64,000 nucleotides of DNA. Source: Azospirillum sp. B510 (lineage in GTDB: Bacteria; Pseudomonadota; Alphaproteobacteria; Azospirillales; Azospirillaceae). Positions within the stretch are counted from its first letter, which is position 1, and every line of letters starts with the position of its first letter. Shown here piece by piece: positions 8,756-17,421 of this stretch. The stretch covers positions 62,001 through 126,000 of the forward strand of contig NC_013857.1 in assembly GCF_000010725.1 (NCBI RefSeq), read 5' to 3'. The notes under the pieces are model-generated. The model saw only the letters and a program-made list of their open reading frames with translations. It was not told the DNA's origin and made no database searches. A program made the translations under genes and the position numbers.

Positions 8756-9268
8756 TCAAGGGCTTGGTTTGATCGTCTGTTGGGGAACCAACGCCATGCA
8801 GTTCTGCACGATGGCGTAGCATTGGCCAAGTCCGGCCGAGCCGCCGGTGGCGCCGCCATACACCACACGTTCAACGACGCCGTTGCGCAAACTGAACGTC
8901 GCCTCGCAGTCGAAGCTGTCGACCTCATAGCCATAAGACGGCCAAGGGGCGCCATAGCCATGATAAGGCCAACCCCAGCCGCCATAATAGCCGACAGGCG
9001 GCGGGCTTGGATAGGAAACCAGCCGGGAACTGCGATAGGTGAAGAATTCGCGGTTGTCGACGGCGGCCCGGCGTTCGGGCACCCCGGCGCAGGACAGCAG
9101 CGTTTCCTTGGGCATGCCAATCAGGGCCGCCTGTGCCGCCAGCGCCCCGTCCGCCGCCGGATTGGCGCAGCCGGCCAGCGCTCCGACGGCGGCCAAAGCG
9201 ATGAGGCAAAATACCCGTTGCGCCACCGGCCCCGTGACCGACCGCCGCAAGATCATCCCTGCTGCCAT
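8756..9268 (-). CDS. putative outer-membrane lipoprotein, unknown function
   Basis: A 170-residue protein with a hydrophobic segment (about 17-33) ending in the lipobox LAGC, so probably a lipid-anchored envelope protein. The mature part has a segment IGMPKETLLSCAGVPERRA, reminiscent of the SmpA/OmlA-like 'start-of-fold' motif in which a G(M/T)xxxxVxxxxGxP pattern recurs; a Tyr/Gly/Pro-rich middle; and three further Cys residues that may form disulfides. The start ATG is preceded by GGAGGGG at 7 bases. I do not recognise a named family. Confidence 0.7.
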   Translation of the reverse strand: MAAGMILRRSVTGPVAQRVFCLIALAAVGALAGCANPAADGALAAQAALIGMPKETLLSCAGVPERRAAVDNREFFTYRSSRLVSYPSPPPVGYYGGWGWPYHGYGAPWPSYGYEVDSFDCEATFSLRNGVVERVVYGGATGGSAGLGQCYAIVQNCMALVPQQTIKPSP

Positions 9269-9310
9269 CGCACATCCCCTCCGCTCATGTCGCCGACCAT
9301 CCGGGCGCGT

Positions 9311-10450
9311 CTATCGGATCCTGGCCGGTGACAGGTCGGCTTCGACCACGCCCAACGCCAGCACATCCTCCGGCAGCCCCCGGCCGCTTGCCAGTCCCGC
9401 CGCCACCCGGCCCATGGCCGGTGCGGTCTGGATGCCGTAGCCGCCCTGTCCGGCCAGCCAGAAGAACCCCTCCACATCGGGGGCGAAGCCGACGACCGGC
9501 ACCTTGTCCGTTACGAAGCTGCGCAGACCGGCCCAGCGATGGGCGAGGCGCCGGACGGCGAAGCGCGACGCCTGCTCCAGCCGGTCCACCGTCACCGCGA
9601 CGTCGATGTCCTCCGGCTGCACGTCGCAGGGCTCGACCGGAGTCTGGTCGGCGGGGGAGGCGAGCAGGCGCCCGGCGTCGGGCTTGACGTAGAAGGTCTC
9701 GGCCACGTCGGACACCATCGGCCAGCCGTCGAGACCGGCCTTGTCGGCCGGATCCTCGAACACCGGATCGAAGGTGATGGCGGTACGCCGCTTCGGCACC
9801 AGCCCGACCGTCGCGACGCCGGCCAGCCTCGCCACCGCGTCGGCCCAGGCCCCGGCGGCGTTCACCAGCACCGGTGCCGCGAAGGTCCCGGCATTGGTCT
9901 CCGCCACCCACGATCCGTTTTCCCGAGCGAGCGCTCGCACCTCGGCATCCGTCATCACCCGTCCGCCCCGCGCCTTCACGCCGCGCAGATAGCCCTGGTG
10001 CAGGGCATGCACGTCGATGTCACGGGCGTCCGGTTCCCACACGCCGCCGGCGGCATGGTCCGGACGCAGGAAGGGGGCGCGGGCCAGGACCCGGGCTCGG
10101 TCAAGGCGCTCGACCGATGGGGTCAGGCGGCGACCCTGCTCATATTCGGCATCGAGCCGGTCTGTTTCATGATCGCGTCCGACGATCAGCACGCCGCGCG
10201 GCGTCAGAAGCGGATGGTCGGCGAAGCCGGCGGGCGGATTGGTATAGAAATCCCAGCTCGCCACCGTCAGGGCGCGGATCGGCGCCGGGCCATAGGTCTG
10301 GGTGTAGAGCGCCGCCGACCGGCCGGTCGAATGATAGCCGGGCTGCGATTCGCGTTCCAGCACCAGCACCCGGCCATGGGCGGCCAGTTCGTAGGCCGCG
10401 GAGGCTCCGGCGATGCCGGCCCCGATCACCAGGAAATCAACCTGTTCCAC
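9311..10450 (-). CDS. dauA: FAD-dependent D-arginine dehydrogenase-like enzyme (DauA-type)
   Basis: A 379-residue flavoenzyme of the D-amino-acid oxidase superfamily. FAD-binding GAGIAGAS is at 10-17. Long stretches closely resemble, from memory, Pseudomonas aeruginosa DauA: QPGYHSTGRSAALYT (38-52), DIDVHALHQGYLRG, LVNAAGAWADA, WAGLRSFV (Arg of the carboxylate clamp) and QGGYGIQT near the C terminus. DauA oxidises D-arginine and other basic D-amino acids to 2-ketoacids, releasing ammonia. Start is GTG with AGGAG ten bases upstream. DauB (ornithine cyclodeaminase-like), the usual partner, is not beside it, so D-amino-acid specificity needs testing. Fits the arginine/polyamine theme of the window. 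Confidence 0.75.
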   Translation of the reverse strand: MEQVDFLVIGAGIAGASAAYELAAHGRVLVLERESQPGYHSTGRSAALYTQTYGPAPIRALTVASWDFYTNPPAGFADHPLLTPRGVLIVGRDHETDRLDAEYEQGRRLTPSVERLDRARVLARAPFLRPDHAAGGVWEPDARDIDVHALHQGYLRGVKARGGRVMTDAEVRALARENGSWVAETNAGTFAAPVLVNAAGAWADAVARLAGVATVGLVPKRRTAITFDPVFEDPADKAGLDGWPMVSDVAETFYVKPDAGRLLASPADQTPVEPCDVQPEDIDVAVTVDRLEQASRFAVRRLAHRWAGLRSFVTDKVPVVGFAPDVEGFFWLAGQGGYGIQTAPAMGRVAAGLASGRGLPEDVLALGVVEADLSPARIR

Positions 10451-10610
10451 CTGGGACCGCTCCTGAAATTACGAACGCTCGCTCTTTTGCTTGGCGAGGC
10501 TTCGCACCGCCATGTGATCGCGCGCCGTCGCCATTTCAAGGCTCGTTGTTCGCCGCGGTGGCGATGGGCGTCCTCCACGCCGGGCATGCGGGATTCGCGG
10601 TCAATGAGAT

Positions 10611-10635
10611 GAATCAACCGGATTCCCGTTGATTC
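10611..10635. promoter_or_regulatory. inverted repeat between divergent genes
   Basis: GAATCAAC (10611-10618) and GTTGATTC (10628-10635) form a perfect 8-base inverted repeat with a 9-base spacer, in the 287-base gap between the divergent dauA-like and cytochrome c genes. It could be a dimeric regulator site; no regulator is identified. A TTGACC at 10673 further right is a weak -35 candidate for the cytochrome gene. Confidence 0.4.
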
Positions 10636-10737
10636 GGCATGGCTGTCCCAAAGCTCCGAGAAAATCCTTCATTTGACCACATGCGAATTGGGGAATACGG
10701 AAAACGGCATACCACATGCCAATTCCGAGGTAACGTT

Positions 10738-11256
10738 ATGAGCAGGCTCGCAGTGAAAGTCGTGGCGGGGGCCGCAGCGCTTGTGGTCATGGGCTGTGGC
10801 GGGGCTCTCGCCTTCATCTATTCGGGCATCTACGACGTCACGGCGACGACGCCCCATGATCCTCTGGTCGGCTGGGCGATGCACGAGACCTATGAGCGGT
10901 CGACGGATCGCGCCGTCGCCGGCCTCCAGGCTCCGGAGAACCTTGAAACGCCCGAGGCCGTCCAGGCCGGGGCCCGCTTCTACAAGGACAATTGCGTCGT
11001 CTGCCACGGCGCTCCCGGCATCGCGGCGAGCCCGGCGGCCCAGGGGTTGAATCCCGAAGCGCCCCTGCTGCTGAAGGCCACCCGCAAGAACAATCCGGCC
11101 AAGATGTTCTGGGTGATCAAGACCGGCGTGCGGATGACCGGCATGCCCGCCTTCGGCAAGAGCACGCCGGACGAGACCCTGTGGCAGGTCGCCGCCTTCC
11201 TGCACAAGTCCCGCGGCATCTCCAATGCGGATTTCGCCGCCCTCAGCGCCCGCTGA
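10738..11256 (+). CDS. membrane-anchored or secreted class I cytochrome c
   Basis: 172 residues. An N-terminal hydrophobic segment (about 8-29, GAAALVVMGCGGALAFIYSG) is an uncleaved anchor or signal peptide. One c-type haem site, CVVCH, lies near residue 88, and the distal Met ligand is in TGMPAFGKS near 140, so this is a single-domain electron-transfer cytochrome in the periplasm. DETLWQVAAFLHK is the typical C-terminal helix. The start ATG at 10738 follows CCGAGGTAACG; a longer upstream frame lacks support. There is no oxidase or dehydrogenase beside it, so its redox partner is unknown. Confidence 0.85.
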   Translation: MSRLAVKVVAGAAALVVMGCGGALAFIYSGIYDVTATTPHDPLVGWAMHETYERSTDRAVAGLQAPENLETPEAVQAGARFYKDNCVVCHGAPGIAASPAAQGLNPEAPLLLKATRKNNPAKMFWVIKTGVRMTGMPAFGKSTPDETLWQVAAFLHKSRGISNADFAALSAR

Positions 11257-11272
11257 GCGGTTCAGCCGTCCA

Positions 11273-12331
11273 TCAGGGGTGCGCCAGGGCATGGCGCACC
11301 ACCTTCACCATCACGGACGGCAGGGCGTGATCACCCAGCCGGTCGACCGGCACCCAGCTGCCCTCGGCCGTTCGCCAGCCGTCGCCGGCCCGTGCCGTGA
11401 CCACCTCAAGTTCCAGGTGGAAATGGGTGAATGTATGGCGGACCAGACCGGGCAGCCGCCGCCAGCGTGCCGGCAGCGGCTGCTGCGCCGCCACCGCCGC
11501 CTCGCCGGGCAACTCCGGTCCCCAGCTGGTGGAGGGGATCTCCGCCATGCCGCCCAGCAGCCCCTCCTCCGCCCGGCGGCGCAGCAGCACGGCGCCGTCC
11601 GGGTTCAGCAGCCAATAGGCGACGCCACGCCGGGTCGGCTTCTCCGCCTTGGCGGCCTTGCGCGGCAGGCTTTCGGCGATGCCGGCGGCGCGGGCCTCGC
11701 AGAACTCGGCCCATGGGCAGAGCATGCATTTCGGCTTGCGCGGTGTGCAGACGGTGGCACCCAGATCCATCATCGCCTGGGCATAGTCGCCGGGGCGGAA
11801 GTCGGGCGTCAGGGTGGCGGCCAGCCGCCGCAGCGCCGGCTTGGCGTTGGGCAGCGGTTCCTCCAGCGCGAAGATGCGGGCGACCACCCGTTCGACATTG
11901 CCATCCACCACGGTGGCCTTGCGGCCGAAGGCGATGGCGGTGATGGCGGCGGCGGTGTAGGCGCCGATGCCCGGCAACTCCAGCAGGGCCGCCTCGGTGC
12001 CTGGAAAATTTCCGCCATGCCCGTCCGCCACGGCGCGGGCGCATTTGTGCAGATTGCGCGCCCGCGCGTAATAGCCGAGCCCGGCCCAGGCGACCAGCAC
12101 CTCGTCCAGCGGCGCGTCGGCCAGATCGCGCACGGTCGGCCAGCGTTCGGTGAAGTTGCGGAAATAGGGGGCGACGGCGGGAACGGTCGTCTGCTGGAGC
12201 ATGATCTCCGACAGCCAGACCCGGTATGGATCGGCGGTCTCCCCCGGCTTGGCGCGCCAGGGCAGGTCGCGGCGGTGGCGGTCGTACCAGGACAGCAGCC
12301 GCCGGGCGGCCTGATCGGAATCTTGAATCAT
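11273..12331 (-). CDS. mutY: A/G-specific adenine glycosylase
   Basis: A 352-residue base-excision repair enzyme that removes adenine mispaired with 8-oxoguanine. It shows the N-terminal WYDRHRRDLPWRA, catalytic Glu in SEIMLQQTTV, helix-hairpin-helix LPGIGAYTAAAI, catalytic Asp in VVDGNVERV, and the 4Fe-4S cluster pattern CX6CX2CX5C (CTPRKPKCMLCPWAEFC). The C-terminal NUDIX-like domain that recognises 8-oxoG follows (GLLGGMAEIP; FTHFHLELEV). I place the start at ATG 12331; the open frame runs further upstream through a 12-base tandem repeat, which does not look like MutY protein. The ribosome site is weak. It converges on the cytochrome gene with a 16-base gap. Confidence 0.93.
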   Translation of the reverse strand: MIQDSDQAARRLLSWYDRHRRDLPWRAKPGETADPYRVWLSEIMLQQTTVPAVAPYFRNFTERWPTVRDLADAPLDEVLVAWAGLGYYARARNLHKCARAVADGHGGNFPGTEAALLELPGIGAYTAAAITAIAFGRKATVVDGNVERVVARIFALEEPLPNAKPALRRLAATLTPDFRPGDYAQAMMDLGATVCTPRKPKCMLCPWAEFCEARAAGIAESLPRKAAKAEKPTRRGVAYWLLNPDGAVLLRRRAEEGLLGGMAEIPSTSWGPELPGEAAVAAQQPLPARWRRLPGLVRHTFTHFHLELEVVTARAGDGWRTAEGSWVPVDRLGDHALPSVMVKVVRHALAHP

Positions 12332-12392
12332 GAGGGGAAGAAATAGAGGGTTCCCGGCGTCCAGGGAAGGGTGGCGCGCGACAGGCCTGTTG

Positions 12393-12437
12393 GCGGCCCT
12401 GTCTGCGGCCCTGTCTGCGGCCCTGTCTGCGGCCTTT
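12393..12437. repeat. 12-base tandem repeat (three and a half copies)
   Basis: GCGGCCCTGTCT occurs three times without change at 12393-12404, 12405-12416 and 12417-12428, followed by a partial copy. It lies in the gap between the divergent mutY and DciA-like genes. Unit length equal to four codons and perfect identity suggest slippage-prone, recently expanded sequence. Confidence 0.9.
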
Positions 12438-12572
12438 CCGGCGCTCCCTCCGGTGGTTCCGGCGGGCGGCTGGTCGGACGCTGTGCATCGGCCCCCGCTT
12501 GCGCTAGGGTGCCGCCACCCCACATGACCCGGAACCGGCACGCGCCGGGCCGCACAGGAGTGATCGCAGAGC

Positions 12573-13046
12573 ATGACCGGACCGCGTCGTATCGGCCAAT
12601 CCGTCCCGGAGGTCGCCGGCAAGGTGCTGGGCAAGCGCGGGCTTGCCTTCGGCGCGCTGATCACCGACTGGCCGTCCATCGTCGGTCACCAGCTCTCTCT
12701 GCGGACCGCTCCCGACAAGCTCAGCTTTCCCCGCGGCAAGCGGGAGGAGGCGACGCTGCACATCCGCGCCATGGGAGCCATCGCGCTGGAGCTTCAGCAT
12801 CTGGAGCCGCAGATCATCGAACGCATCAACAGCTTCTTCGGCTATCGCGCGGTGGCGAAGATCAAGCTCATCCATGCGGCCCTGCCGTCCGCCCCGTCGC
12901 CGGTGGTGCGCCCGCGCGCCCTGACGATGGACGAGGAGACCGGCATCACCGCCGCCACCGCGACGGTCGAGGACGAGGAACTGCGCGCCACCCTGGAACG
13001 CTTCGGCCGTTCGCTGATGGCGCGGCCGAAGCGCGCGGCCCGATAG
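12573..13046 (+). CDS. DciA-like protein (DUF721)
   Basis: A 157-residue cytosolic protein with the DUF721 core: WPSIVGHQLSLRTAPDKL, then ATLHIRAMGAIALELQHLEPQIIERINSFFGYRAVAKIKL (about residues 33-110), a KH-like fold. DciA proteins load the replicative helicase DnaB in bacteria lacking DnaC/DnaI loaders, so this would act at replication initiation or restart. The acidic C-terminal tail is variable. The start ATG follows CACAGGAGTGATCGCAGAGC. It is divergent from mutY and upstream of the DsbA-like gene. In many alphaproteobacteria a DUF721 gene, mutY, dsbA-like gene and smc stand together in this order, which supports the assignment. Confidence 0.85.
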   Translation: MTGPRRIGQSVPEVAGKVLGKRGLAFGALITDWPSIVGHQLSLRTAPDKLSFPRGKREEATLHIRAMGAIALELQHLEPQIIERINSFFGYRAVAKIKLIHAALPSAPSPVVRPRALTMDEETGITAATATVEDEELRATLERFGRSLMARPKRAAR

Positions 13047-13151
13047 GGCGCGGGTGGATCCTTATCACCGGCCCCGCCGTCAGCCGACCTGTGCTGGACT
13101 GGCCGGGGCGTCATTGTCTATACGTCAACATCTGGTAGGAACGAGGACAAA

Positions 13152-13814
13152 GTGAACCGCAAGATTTTGGGACGCAGGGATTTCGGACTGGCCGGCCTTC
13201 TCGCGATCGGCGCCTCCGCGGCATTCGGCGCCACCCTGACCGCCGCCCCGCCGGCCGCGCAGGCGGCGGCCACCCTGCCGCCGCTGTCGGAACTGATGGC
13301 CGAGCGTGTCCTGGGCGATCCCAAGGCGCCGGTGACGATCCTCGACTATTCGTCGATGACCTGCCCGCACTGCGCCCATTTCCACGCCGAGATCCTGCCG
13401 AAGATCAAGGAGGCCTACATCGACACCGGCAAGGTGAAGCTGGTCTTCCGCGACTTCCCCTTCGACCAGGCGGCGCTCAGCGCCAGCATGCTGGCCCACT
13501 GCGCCCCGGTCGAGCGCTATTTCCCGCTGACCGACGTGCTGTTCAAGAGCCAGCCGACCTGGAGCCGCGCCGCCGATCCGGCCAAGGCGCTGGCCCAATA
13601 TGGCAAGCTGGCCGGCATGAGCCAGGAGACCATCGACGCCTGCTTCGCCAACAAGGAGCTTGCCGACGCCATCCTGAACAGCCGCCTGACCGGCCAGAAC
13701 CAGTACAAGGTCGAGGCGACCCCGACCTTCATCCTGAATGACGGCAAGGTCCGCATCGAAGGTGCGCAGCCGTTCGAGGCGTTCGCCAAGGAAATCGACA
13801 AGCTGCTGAAGTAA
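13152..13814 (+). CDS. DsbA-family thiol:disulfide oxidoreductase
   Basis: A 220-residue secreted thioredoxin-fold protein. The N terminus has GRRDFGLAG ahead of a hydrophobic run and AQAAA, a twin-arginine-like (Tat) signal, although Sec export is possible. The active site CPHC is near residue 74 (MTCPHCAHFH) and the cis-Pro loop is VEATPTF near 193; RDFPFDQAALSASMLAHC matches the DsbA/DsbG-like subfamily. It would form or shuffle disulfides in periplasmic proteins. The start is GTG after ACGAGGACAAA. A hairpin repeat and smc follow. Confidence 0.88.
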   Translation: MNRKILGRRDFGLAGLLAIGASAAFGATLTAAPPAAQAAATLPPLSELMAERVLGDPKAPVTILDYSSMTCPHCAHFHAEILPKIKEAYIDTGKVKLVFRDFPFDQAALSASMLAHCAPVERYFPLTDVLFKSQPTWSRAADPAKALAQYGKLAGMSQETIDACFANKELADAILNSRLTGQNQYKVEATPTFILNDGKVRIEGAQPFEAFAKEIDKLLK

Positions 13815-13842
13815 GGCCCTTCGCACGGTCTTTGCCGGCGAC

Positions 13843-13888
13843 GCCCTCCTCCCTCCGCGAGAGCGGGGGAGGGTTGGGCGGAGGGCAG
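13843..13888. repeat. GGGGAGGG-core palindromic element
   Basis: CCCTCCGC and GCGGGGGAGGG arms around GAGA, with flanking GCCCTCC/GGAGGGC, form a hairpin in the gap between the DsbA-like gene and smc. It belongs to a group of related C/G hairpins seen in several gaps of this window. Confidence 0.6.
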
Positions 13889-13944
13889 GTTTTTTCCACG
13901 GCTCGCGCCAGCTCGAAGCCCGGTACACCAAAGGTTTTTCCCCA

Positions 13945-16900
13945 GTGCAGTTCACGCGTCTCCGCCTGTCGGGTTTCAAGTCCTTCGTCGATGCCACGGA
14001 TCTGGTCATCGAACCCGGCATGACCGGCATCGTCGGTCCCAATGGTTGCGGCAAATCCAATCTGGTGGAGGCGCTGCGCTGGGTGATGGGCGAGACCTCG
14101 GCCAAGCGGATGCGCGGCGACGACATGGACGACGTCATCTTCGGCGGCACCTCCAGCCGTCCGGCCCGCAATCTGGGCGAGGTGACGCTGGCGGTCGACA
14201 ACCGGTCACGCACCGCCCCCGCCGGCTTCAACGACCATGACGAGCTGGAGATCACCCGGCGGATCGAGCGCGGCTCCGGTTCCGACTACCGCATCAACGG
14301 CAAGCTGGTGCGGGCGCGCGACGTCCAGCTGCTGTTCGCCGACAACGCGTCCGGCGCCGCTTCCCCGGCGTTGGTCAGCCAGGGCAAGGTGGCGCAGATC
14401 ATCGCCGCCAAGCCGCAGGACCGCCGCGCCCTGCTGGAGGAGGCGGCCGGCATCACCGGCCTGCATTCCCGCCGTCACGAGGCCGAATTGCGGCTGAAGG
14501 GGGCGGAGACCAACCTGACCCGCCTCGACGATGTGATCGGGGCGATGGACACCCAGTTGCAAAGCCTGAGGAAGCAGGCGCGGCAGGCCACGCGCTACCG
14601 CAATCTGTCCGACCAGATCCGCAGGGCGGAAGCGGTGCTGTGGCATCTGCGCTGGCTCGCCGCCCAGGAGGAGAGCGCCCGCGCCCATGCCGCCTTCGCG
14701 GCGGCCGAGGCGCTGGTGCGCGACCATATGCTGGCCGTCAACCAACTGACCGCCCGCCGGACCGAGGCCGCCGCCGGCCTGCCCGAGCGGCGCCAGGACG
14801 AGGCGCGGGCCGCCGGCGCCCTGCAACGGCTGGTGATCGCGCGCGAACAGCTCGACGCCGAGGAAAGGCGCGTCGCCGAGCAGCGGCGCGGTCTTGAGGC
14901 GCGGCTGCGCCAGATCGCCGGTGATCTCGGCCGTGAGGAGGCCCTGGCCGCCGATGCCGGCGAGGCGCTGGCCCGGCTGGAGGCCGAGCGTGACCGCCTG
15001 ATCGCGGCACAGGCCGACGAGGAGATGCTGGAGGAGGCCGCCGCCGAGGCGCTGGCCGGGGCGCGCGAGCAGGTCGATGCGCTCGACCGCGAACTGACCC
15101 GCCTGACCGAAACGGTCGCCGCCGACGAGGCCCGCCGCGCCGCCAGCCAGCGGCAGGCCGCTGAACTGGAAACCCGCGCCGCCGGCCTCGCCAAGCGGCT
15201 GGCCGAGCAGCAGGCCCAGCGTGCCGCCCTCGAAGCCGAGATCGCCGCCCGCGCCGACCTGTCGGAGGCGGAACTGGCGGTCGAGCTGGCCGAGCAGCGG
15301 CTGGAACAGGCCCGCGACGCCGCCGAAGCCGCCGAGCAGGCGAAGGCACAGGCCGAGCCTGCCCAATCCCGCGCCCGCGAGGCGCTGTCCGCCGCCGACT
15401 CCGCCCATGCCCGGCTGCGGGCCGAGGAGCGGGCGCTGGCCGAACTGCTGGAGGCCGGGGCGGGCGGGCTGTTCCCGCCGCTGGTCGATGCGGTGGCGGT
15501 GGCGCCCGGTTATGAGGGGGCGCTGGCCGCGGCACTGGGCGATGCGCTGACCGCGCCGCTGGACATGGCGGCGCCGGTGCATTGGCGCATGCTTCCCGCC
15601 TATGAGGCCGCGGCGCCGCTGCCGGCCGGTGCCGTGCCGCTGTCGAACCATGTGCAGGGGCCGCCCGCCGCCGGCCGGGCGCTCGCCCATATCGCGGTGG
15701 TCGCCGACGCCGCCCAGGGGGCGGCGCTGGCGGCGACGCTGGCGCCGGGACAGGTGCTGGTCAGCCGCGACGGCGGGGCGTGGCGTTGGGACGGGCTGAC
15801 CGTGCAGGCCGGTGCTCCGACCGCCGCCGCCATCCGGCTGAAGCAGCGCAACCGGCTGGCCGAACTGCGCGGCGAGCTTGAGCTTGCCGAGGAACAGGTC
15901 GATCTGGCGCGCGAGGCGCTGGACGCCGCGAAACTGGCGGTGGAGGAGGCGACCCAGGCCGACCGCCGCGCCCGCGACGCCGTGCGCGACGGCTTCGCCG
16001 CGCTGAACGCCGCCCGCGACCACCATGCCAAGCTGGCGCGCGAGGCCGACGCCGCGTCCTCCCGCCTTGCCGCCCTGGTCGAGGCGGTGGAGCGGCTTGC
16101 CGCCGAAGAGGCCGAGGCCGCCGCCCGGCGCGACGAGGCGCTGGACCTGCTGGCGTCGCTGCCCGACCCGCGCGAAGGGCGGGAGCGGGTGAACGACCAG
16201 CGCGCGGCGCTCGCCGAACGCCGCGCCGTTCTGACCGAACGGCAGAACGCGCTCGACCGCCTGACCCGCGAGGCGCAGGCCCGACGCCAGCGTCTGGCCG
16301 CCATCCAGTCGGAAACCGCCTCCTGGGACAACCGGTCCGCCGGGGCCGGCGGGCGTGTGGCCGAACTCCGCCAGCGCGCCGGAGAGGCGGAAGGCGAGAT
16401 CGCCACCCTGTCCGGCCGTCCGGCCGGGATCGCGGCGGAACGGCAGGATCTGCTCGACCGCATCGCCCTGGCGGAGCGCGACCGCAAGCGCGCCGCCACC
16501 GCCCTGGCCGAGGCCGAGTCCCGGCTGGCCGCGACCGAACAGGCCCTGCATGACGCCGAAGCCGCGCTGGCCGATGGCCGCGAGGCCCGTGCCCATGCCG
16601 AGGCCGCGGTATCGGCCGCTTTGCAGCAGGAACGCACCCTGACCGAGCGCATCGCCGAGCGGTTGGACTGCCGGCCGGAGGACACCCGCGCCGCCGCCGA
16701 TCTCGACCCCGCCGAACCGATGCCCGACGCGGCGGCGGTGGAGGCCCGGCTGGACAAGCTGACGCGCGAGCGCGAGGGGATGGGGCCGGTCAATCTGCGC
16801 GCCGAGATCGAGGCGCAGGAACTTGAAGCCCAGATCGCCGGTCTGCATGGCGAGCGCGAGGATTTGACCGCCGCCATCGCCCGCCTGCGCCAGGGCATCT

Positions 16901-17406
16901 CCAGCCTGAACCGCGAGGCGCGCGAACGGCTGGTCGCCAGCTTCGACGTGGTCAACCGCGATTTCCAGGAGCTGTTCACCCGCCTGTTCGGTGGCGGCAA
17001 GGCCTATCTGGAGCTGGTCAACGCCGAGGATCCGTTGAATGCCGGGCTGGAGATCTACGCCAGCCCGCCGGGCAAGAAGCTCCAGGTGCTCTCGCTGCTG
17101 TCGGGTGGCGAGCAGGCCCTGACCGCGCTGTCGCTGCTGTTCGCCGTCTTCCGCTCGAACCCGGCGCCGATCTGCGTGCTGGACGAGGTGGACGCTCCGC
17201 TGGACGAGGCGAATGTCGGGCGCTTCTGCGATCTGGTCGAGGACATCGCCCGCCAGGGCGACACCCGCTTCCTGATCATCACCCACCACCGCCTGACCAT
17301 GGCGCGGGTCGACCGCCTGTTCGGCGTGACGATGGTCGAGCGCGGCGTGTCGCAGCTTGTCAGCGTCGATCTCAGCCGGGCGGAGGAACTGCGCGGGGTG
17401 GCGTGA
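13945..17406 (+). CDS. smc: chromosome segregation SMC ATPase
   Basis: A 1153-residue structural-maintenance-of-chromosomes protein. The N-terminal head has Walker A GPNGCGKS (31-38) and the Q-loop/DDMDDVIFGG region; two long Ala/Glu/Arg-rich coiled coils flank a hinge (about residues 505-628); the C-terminal head has the signature LSGGEQALTALSLLFAV, Walker B CVLDEVDAPLDEANV and the H-loop ITHH. SMC dimers with ScpA/ScpB compact and segregate the chromosome; scpAB are not adjacent here. Start is GTG. The gene ends 15 bases before the convergent HNH-like gene of the ATPase cassette. Confidence 0.97.
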   Translation: MQFTRLRLSGFKSFVDATDLVIEPGMTGIVGPNGCGKSNLVEALRWVMGETSAKRMRGDDMDDVIFGGTSSRPARNLGEVTLAVDNRSRTAPAGFNDHDELEITRRIERGSGSDYRINGKLVRARDVQLLFADNASGAASPALVSQGKVAQIIAAKPQDRRALLEEAAGITGLHSRRHEAELRLKGAETNLTRLDDVIGAMDTQLQSLRKQARQATRYRNLSDQIRRAEAVLWHLRWLAAQEESARAHAAFAAAEALVRDHMLAVNQLTARRTEAAAGLPERRQDEARAAGALQRLVIAREQLDAEERRVAEQRRGLEARLRQIAGDLGREEALAADAGEALARLEAERDRLIAAQADEEMLEEAAAEALAGAREQVDALDRELTRLTETVAADEARRAASQRQAAELETRAAGLAKRLAEQQAQRAALEAEIAARADLSEAELAVELAEQRLEQARDAAEAAEQAKAQAEPAQSRAREALSAADSAHARLRAEERALAELLEAGAGGLFPPLVDAVAVAPGYEGALAAALGDALTAPLDMAAPVHWRMLPAYEAAAPLPAGAVPLSNHVQGPPAAGRALAHIAVVADAAQGAALAATLAPGQVLVSRDGGAWRWDGLTVQAGAPTAAAIRLKQRNRLAELRGELELAEEQVDLAREALDAAKLAVEEATQADRRARDAVRDGFAALNAARDHHAKLAREADAASSRLAALVEAVERLAAEEAEAAARRDEALDLLASLPDPREGRERVNDQRAALAERRAVLTERQNALDRLTREAQARRQRLAAIQSETASWDNRSAGAGGRVAELRQRAGEAEGEIATLSGRPAGIAAERQDLLDRIALAERDRKRAATALAEAESRLAATEQALHDAEAALADGREARAHAEAAVSAALQQERTLTERIAERLDCRPEDTRAAADLDPAEPMPDAAAVEARLDKLTREREGMGPVNLRAEIEAQELEAQIAGLHGEREDLTAAIARLRQGISSLNREARERLVASFDVVNRDFQELFTRLFGGGKAYLELVNAEDPLNAGLEIYASPPGKKLQVLSLLSGGEQALTALSLLFAVFRSNPAPICVLDEVDAPLDEANVGRFCDLVEDIARQGDTRFLIITHHRLTMARVDRLFGVTMVERGVSQLVSVDLSRAEELRGVA

Positions 17407-17421
17407 TGCCGGTTTTGCTGG

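Noticed and set aside
12393..12437. Tandem repeats considered as a CRISPR array
   Set aside because: The units are 12 bases, directly joined, with no spacers and no cas genes.
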